28,246 nt of DNA. It comes from SURF-25 sp040754255 (GTDB lineage Bacteria > Omnitrophota > Gorgyraeia > Gygaellales > Profunditerraquicolaceae). The notes under the pieces were generated by a model. That model ran no database searches, was not told the DNA's origin, and saw only the letters and a program-made list of their open reading frames with translations. Position 1 is the stretch's first letter, and each line of letters starts with the position of its first letter. Of the stretch, positions 26,501-28,246 are shown in pieces. The translations under genes and the position numbers were made by a program. The stretch lies in the NCBI GenBank assembly GCA_040754255.1, contig JBFMDA010000017.1, positions 1-28,246 of the forward strand. The letters run 5' to 3'.

Positions 26501-28246
26501 GAAGCCGTTTAGCCAAAGTATTCGGAGTTCCTCTGTTGTTGGCCACTTTGTATTTTGCTGCGCCATATCAGAGTGCGTTGACGCTTGACAAGACAGGCCT
26601 TTGGGATACACAGGCACGCCGTATTTATACTTCAGAATTAGACAAGGCAACACAGGCAGGGGATATAGGCTACAGCGCTAAGTTATCAGAGCGTTTAGGC
26701 GATATGGCAAGAGACAACGGTATCGCGGCAATGGAAGATCTGACATCCCACCTAGATCAAGGTTGGTACGGTATACGCGACGGCATATCTTTCCGCGGCA
26801 ACGGACAACAAATACCTTTTGCCTTTGAAGGAGAAAGCCCCCGCATTATTGCGAACTATGCATTGGCCGATTCACTTTACGACAATGCAGTCGATAATCT
26901 TGGACGAAGTGGCGCTGCTAGCAATAAGATCAAAGCCATAGAAGCAAAACAAGGGCAGGTAGGCGCATACAACGCCAGAATGCATATTGCAGATGCATTT
27001 TTGGACAGGGGGGAATCTATCGAAGGACTCTATCAGTTGTCACAGCTTGAGATTAGGCCGCAAGATTCAGCTTCTATAATGCAAAAAGTAAGATCTGTGT
27101 ATAACGATGCCGGTTCTCTACACAATAGTATGTGGAGTAAATACCAGCTGCCGTATCTAATGTTAAACGATGATATTAAGTCTAGCCAATATTATCCTAT
27201 ACTTTCCTCTGCGGCGGCAAGCCTTGACCAGAACAACAGGCTGCAATTTACGCCTGCGCAACGTCCTTTATCCCAGAGCATTGAAAGATGGATTGGGAAA
27301 ACAGCAGTTTTTATTGACTCGCCAGCAAGTTCTTATTTGACTGAGGCGTATCGGAATGAAGGGTTCCGGAACTTTATCGAATTAAAATACTATCCGCCAT
27401 CCTCGTCACGTTATAGCACCAATCCATACGTCATTACAGAAAAACAGTTTAAGGATTATTATATTGATACCAGGGGCGTAGGCCTTACGGGCGCAGTCAC
27501 ATTACCTGATGCGCCTAGGATTGACGCAATAGCCAAGAGGGCGTATGCAGGCGATCCTATCATCGACAGGATTGTGTTTGGGATGCATGGGTCGAGAGAG
27601 TATAGAGCCGACGGCCGATTGCCTATTTATGATTTTTTCACTGCAACTGCCGGGGAAGGAGAATACAAGTTTATCATTCCAGTAAGGGAAATATTGGAAG
27701 GTCAGGCAGAGGTATATAATTGTGCGTTGGCTCCAAAGGTTGTTCTTGGCGATAAGATTGGTGAGTATGAATTAAGCAGGACCCAGCAACCCTATATCTC
27801 TCTTGTGTGGGATTGGGCTGGGAAAACCGGGCCCAGTTACTCCTGGGATGAAGAATTAAGAACTCAATTGAACGTGTGGAATTTCTCTTGGTCTCACAGA
27901 CAAATCATGGGTATTAACCCAACACCGAAGACGTTGGCTGATTCCGTGGTAAGGGTGCTTGATTATCAGGATTTCCTGCACGGCCGTTCGAAGGAATCAT
28001 TTGAACAATTCATCCGCGCAAAAGACCAGGCAGCAGAACAGATAAAGCCAGTGAAAGTTGCCAGCGCGTCTTCTCCGCTCTCAAGCAGTAGCCCTTTAAG
28101 CCTTAAGGAAGCAGCCGGAAGCCGGTTAGCCAAAGTATTTGGCGTTCCTCTATTGCTGGCTACTTTGTATTTTGCTGCGCCGTACCAGAGTGCATTGACG
28201 TTAGACAAGATAGGCTTGGATGCGCAGGCGCGCCGTATTTATACGT
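14566..28246 (+). CDS. giant multidomain exported protein, 5' part (at least 4560 codons, no stop in window)
   Basis: One frame stays open from ATG 14566 to the right edge; an in-frame TAA at 14560 rules out an earlier start. No clear ribosome site precedes this ATG. After about 52 residues comes a signal-like helix (WIRAVAFIVLAVFL to AQAA, residues 53-74). Residues about 145-275 resemble a C39 peptidase fold: KPCGSKTL with Cys152, DHYVFVTH with His240, and YFID with Asp256. A beta-rich region covers about 750-1590, followed by helices. A Gly-rich tract of hydrophobic helical hairpins covers about 1765-2610. Coiled coils lie near 2645-2690 and 3115-3275. Residues about 3300-3450 resemble a protein-kinase fold (QGNFAKVY, Lys3322, PGNIL, VMDAANL). 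HELTH at 3873-3877 with Glu3901 suggests a zinc metalloprotease. From 3964 a module begins that recurs at 4502. It probably acts at the cell surface or on other cells, perhaps as an adhesin or predation factor; the function is not known. Confidence 0.9.
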   Translation, partial: MNKVGLEPTKIAEMQGGKGETLPSSFHIGSDNIQEAPTENAFHQEYRSSFKTWIRAVAFIVLAVFLPEQAAQAAQYNWQAIWSQPAAYKPLLTNSAHLDIPVAVKNILSEVAGKSLTAIQLSPNLTLQLNEPLEMSRERIEEIYQWLQGKPCGSKTLFDVLALEGIPALEQDIAVLALTVDILNNVIKPVGSPAVIKTSLFALSKTAQFFNVPMYAAKIEDFNAYARSFAPFIAHLKGDHYVFVTHIKDSKAYFIDEHKESFLPVEKFTRNFSGYALIPESQTANTSVVLVPDEEARGVLGAGSSRRDGIENNLGLLFGTFIAPAFPKISTSSFSTLARNYAITYAMPRMMKWAGANQAWQNVGGAFLSGAAIGGMQANGKVFGWSSKSWAAALQTGSVWGAAAAVQEYGYKQKWDTGKYGFMGATYLASQVAGNAVEYGFGKAGIGYWQIDQTKNTPTWQRKGFDGSAFISKYGKESLGRGIELVTQNVAENNWNWARYPEYSRAVGGFAKSVAGGDSVIKAALTSALNGVVSAGMQSFSKQHAALNPYTNAFLSMGMTAALYAELSKIGPDSESRSRTDLFKEMLNTNSRTALGNLFSGGTAILDKKGNLVYSEPLGGSFAANMVDFNRQTNGLANAAWTKDEWSTFLKTGQAPKKDSLFGVFSERLISNVFSQATSNVSRVIVNRLSGVYNEKYGQDWFEIFTRDTTAQNRYSEQGILHDILQKGRSTEGVSLDGAKRFQKEFEFKEGSYVKTSLDSQDWKTLIPARYQSLPGQPGYLVGKGEYWTTFVGGSPSSEVAAGPATVAYAQGQEDKTLLFTRQGEADTQIALRYDPAAVRTYGVNFPSGSKLQITSGKGNAVSFGDTSYFSVENQPYATLRWAMKDGSLQMQLATDSPAGMLLSGKLPWLLKTEGLGYEGAGDVVLHQKLAMVRMGGEEAPWMIDEKTGAIQADFVVTKSNVPGLNGILGTLPLTSDNAAIKVPFRVSEDDPLNLGIFLPVGSEGSEDNQAGYAVINPTGAVANHNIRILSDVKDGVTQDIILSESKKLSLPVVAVSGDVVMLLHPQGSVFAGSLPPVGSLPESRVSLADGVNLTLATNGAYQTDNFRYDQYAKVMARGGWDIDVTGKTVFHGGTQMEERFRNVRVVNVAEGAQQLFSADKFSLLQTFNIDKLNIDVKAQGAGVKTKFDSESWESRLAHPVTLSLDNGLISVQATAGAKDAFHLNLPAASESQAVAQNLPFARSVLSVIKAEPGKEHLVAASGTLYLYLTNFTPQSAELISGHLYNAGWSLTNPLQELPVTTDADIIATHAKIVNPAPGGFVALGNEKIYKGSWSFDAGNLKINSGTKFFDFISGRPTGSTNELGKNIDYRANFEAWVLTELGPQNTKTVVPDAYVATGEIKSSVYVNEKFGPIILPYTAKPIAEVPEQASAVRYIDFNNQKYALLGSTGKTYGFMPNPQEASSTQEDIVTMSSAQITPVLPKDTGSSLALLDGLTEFSVGQNALGEWTSIQPAFFAPGAIHTLSLGQGEFLKYNNFSHQAQEPTIARLEFTVQGLNNRVLSGAIRGQSGNIAYEERPGNEFTIYAENNKPFKVVAADLNTALDLYNQNLITTFKQTNLENLDNILIQLAPLKEDQPKQFAMFSILITRAKEEVQEDRFEDLNDTMSQLNEAITDFNENGKIQRFTERKIFGDDFRLATGSQAATIGPAVSGWEIFKSNPLRWARWVYDNDINIPFIHQTPEEKARRMAREEAHEMGLGTQMTNLQFIETGIIGLTFVASEAVAVAGWGVKSTGLFSRLSSLLGETRALQAIRGTPVVGDIVQFVLRHPYISSGLVTGSIGTINYLKNADGITFGGTLKAATTSTLAGPLAMVAFRHPGLASRFLAYSTVGAAIELKHPLYEEIGGASSITGAFLAPGRGVLSSLGKLGDYVGIRNNLAYSVNMVNYAEMQKATGYLSAHSNNLLGVAALGGVSALRSWTQAYTGSYLVQFAISPQETLAGITDLFKQGQQQSFGSWNKWDVARVVGSLLGGTAGFRGVNIGSMRIPGLAQNISTDLVNSSGILARLGRYSNSLATTAPGAYVGAIGFSILYPAIQGKGLSLDALKGLGQDTDALWRTSLGFSALGKIISPAFKYVRADGLAAKLTLGTAAGGLALGTDYGLSQLRHDDSYSFLRGASVFGTAFVTVLGMSYLGAKSGIKLPAVLRSEYLTYPTGAGIASLVGGITGNLISKGSYDFLSADPLVHFAAPAVATLVARFSANMKEANVNPADAGQAPAFWRNLRMRVDPLHKWNIEAAQFEKGFNISGTVPWVFGTTGVVVNSFDNNTISPETKYILNLGLITAAATHITWGLRGPSGGGSGLLAFGRRMYNTVDGKIDFKSPNAWGAVSNTGLLSSIGALYSLNATDDKGNYKYFRGLSSDLRSALTLGSAVVGFAGLGGYKEFATNIRKPIWTDYILKDGRFHNVIEGEISYSLLKPATTFQKIAYVAGNRGLFWGTTAGWVFGGSSIADLIKPGLSQDASFQKWHTISSIGLLGIGIMGPGVKPTLENLGQTYNLLTGKIGKSGPSIFAYQIAKTALPTIPALTIGMAGFPDLQNYVYSMKDSQVSRVLQYAFGFDDFKNQYRSATGNNFDGSISYFEAQKQMAIANLRSEIQGLDRTKAGWENVLKDLESREAYYQNLTSKDMNFLTGKFRWLLRSTTGYEGFKVALWFGPSLYFIRPLLETGLSRIPISGEVQGFMGERWGSRGMGDALLPEMKIPGSGILSKAASGIAKPLYMFQGLTMEEQVRENLFSFMFNPAVKFSGVNLETDPTSPRFATQQQLLENFQEANDGMGNFNVANINAKVMEGLVSRGFRITSLELPEVSILGKKSTQPSLSTNILSVDELNKRISSDPTEGLRALAELPAGTRIVIDVPQQQHSVLLPSGNYAFEVGGAAAWSMPLHTKAQALAYQSQLQNGEISLTTLAQIADGRYTLTGGNDQSALINRRAARYVLVDQLDAQGVALATHPFTPKSIVISNRRNPAESVRFSVETLLPYIQERRAEDVRFDRGIRSAQRGTTVNNALTQDLNFGGQEYAISFVPSLVRPTTDTKVSGLQEKIIRKAQNLYSLHAQMLRTQDITLLPKIESLERSVSGMERRQALLERGINVRNPIQNIALAVQSLFNFGEAARIKAAIRDERITEIRTQLAEINTKIEKLAAIKKGDTERYKLYLQQELGLSAGAFEGVSDIELARSRSAMLKQFKQEARALRRIENAKGSVKDMVLQQHALATRTNDEFSSLLVESGIDLSGLGIDTWQGARSRIAQGNFAKVYIAGDSVVKDFDLSAFPDELRAQLRQRIHDRYVVAQHNASGLPIAAIQSIKVTNNHLLIVQERVTPLSDTLISLFADGKQPQAQQLLNQAIDLGRQLADKGYSWSLVTPGNILTNIGINANGDLVVMDAANLERIDTTAERVDAAYNIWLGRLSEDLNIYTKNLGIAEKAIPAVFDAHADRIEAAKPEIAKFPKSISVTADIIQNPAALMHVLNIQPQVKDLRGITIGADTASALGERMYRWDLSSDGRMALLVNPIALSDKNLAPVFLAQAFDRRASSKYAAAKAMDLLGGLKDFRGDVGNNQALGSLSFWLSRPDPSTQDLGRVAGYVSALSNLPAELLRQQLQFTDLGVAANSFDTVDARIRDLNQEIFRIQAVRPVRISLQQMLDRAVAARTTMNDLWTSTSFGQRFATLDYRSGAIRELAKAPFALNEMTKIELFDREGNLRPLEERYADLIAQYKENLVPQLGGILNRTKQVILTQYGSTLTQEQKDALSRLTLSDILNGGTAVDLIKIYAVLPEELHHMGFAETRSLSRNILINARMLTERPPREIIKTILPHELTHVIADIIGEKVGIHTGLAIGQSSNEDLVDKIAGTNRNLLGNHIYTNLGRVDTGFLRFNSSPSGSLEVTGVPQQVMQPTERPENLGGTSSPLSSSPLSLREAAGSRLAKVFGVPLLLATLYFAAPYQSALTLDKTGLWDTQARRIYTSELDKATQAGDIGYSAKLSERLGDMARDNGIAAMEDLTSHLDQGWYGIRDGISFRGNGQQIPFAFEGESPRIIANYALADSLYDNAVDNLGRSGAASNKIKAIEAKQGQVGAYNARMHIADAFLDRGESIEGLYQLSQLEIRPQDSASIMQKVRSVYNDAGSLHNSMWSKYQLPYLMLNDDIKSSQYYPILSSAAASLDQNNRLQFTPAQRPLSQSIERWIGKTAVFIDSPASSYLTEAYRNEGFRNFIELKYYPPSSSRYSTNPYVITEKQFKDYYIDTRGVGLTGAVTLPDAPRIDAIAKRAYAGDPIIDRIVFGMHGSREYRADGRLPIYDFFTATAGEGEYKFIIPVREILEGQAEVYNCALAPKVVLGDKIGEYELSRTQQPYISLVWDWAGKTGPSYSWDEELRTQLNVWNFSWSHRQIMGINPTPKTLADSVVRVLDYQDFLHGRSKESFEQFIRAKDQAAEQIKPVKVASASSPLSSSSPLSLKEAAGSRLAKVFGVPLLLATLYFAAPYQSALTLDKIGLDAQARRIYT
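26455..26631 (+). repeat. giant-protein module start, copy 1 (residues 3964-4022)
   Basis: The 59-residue segment begins SSPLSSSPLSL, continues with a basic AAGSRLAKVFG, a hydrophobic helix (VPLLLATLYFAAPY) and the helix ending TQARRIYT. It is nearly identical to the segment at 28069. The basic-then-hydrophobic order resembles an internal signal or membrane anchor. It follows the HELTH metalloprotease region. Confidence 0.9.
28069..28245 (+). repeat. giant-protein module start, copy 2 (residues 4502-4560)
   Basis: This repeats the segment at 26455 with one added Ser, one lost residue after GL and few substitutions. The start-to-start distance is 1614 bases (538 codons). Many differences between the copies are at third codon positions, so the protein sequence is under constraint. 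The copy is cut by the window edge, and the reading frame continues beyond it. Confidence 0.9.

Noticed and set aside
14566..28246. Giant open frame considered as a string of separate genes or a pseudogene
   Set aside because: No stop or frameshift was seen, no internal start had a convincing ribosome site, and the protein-level repeat near the end is kept under constraint.

Overview
The window looks like chromosomal DNA from an uncultured Gram-negative bacterium, most probably of the Omnitrophota (former candidate phylum OP3). The reasons are a tight-adherence (Tad/Flp-type) pilus operon with many small prepilins, followed by a very large secreted-protein gene; giant reading frames are a known trait of that phylum. 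The assignment is inference: there is no rRNA or ribosomal protein gene here to confirm it.

Layout. 1-410: intergenic DNA rich in imperfect palindromes, ending in an AT-rich repeat bounded by AAATGTCCAAACT. 411-1988: a DDE-transposase-like gene. 2044-2258: an extended -10 promoter, a structured leader RNA and an intrinsic terminator whose arm overlaps the leader's closing stem, a riboswitch-type arrangement. 2271-13988: one long plus-strand operon. It holds seven small Flp-like prepilins, two TadE/F-like minor pilins, a TadG-like protein, a secreted protein with two similar halves, TadB, TadC, and a 1402-residue secreted protein with OmpA-like and LysM-like C-terminal domains. 13989-14350: a degenerate second copy of the AT-rich repeat, a long hairpin and the operon terminator. 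14362-14526: a strong promoter, a well-formed cyclic-di-GMP-I (GEMM-I) riboswitch and an overlapping terminator. 14566 to the right edge: one uninterrupted reading frame of at least 4560 codons that leaves the window still open.

How the parts may work together. The pilus operon and the giant gene each start with the same control logic: a consensus promoter, a ligand-type leader and a conditional terminator. The second leader is a clear c-di-GMP aptamer and the first resembles one. The simplest model is that c-di-GMP, the usual signal for surface life, switches on both a pilus and a giant exported protein. That protein carries a C39-like cysteine-peptidase domain, a long glycine-rich helical-hairpin tract, a kinase-like fold lacking standard catalytic motifs, an HExxH metalloprotease motif and the start of a repeated module of about 538 residues. 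The pilus motor ATPase, secretin and prepilin peptidase are not in this window and would have to be encoded elsewhere.

All genes I support lie on the plus strand. I found no tRNA, rRNA or CRISPR array. All calls come from reading the sequence without database searches.
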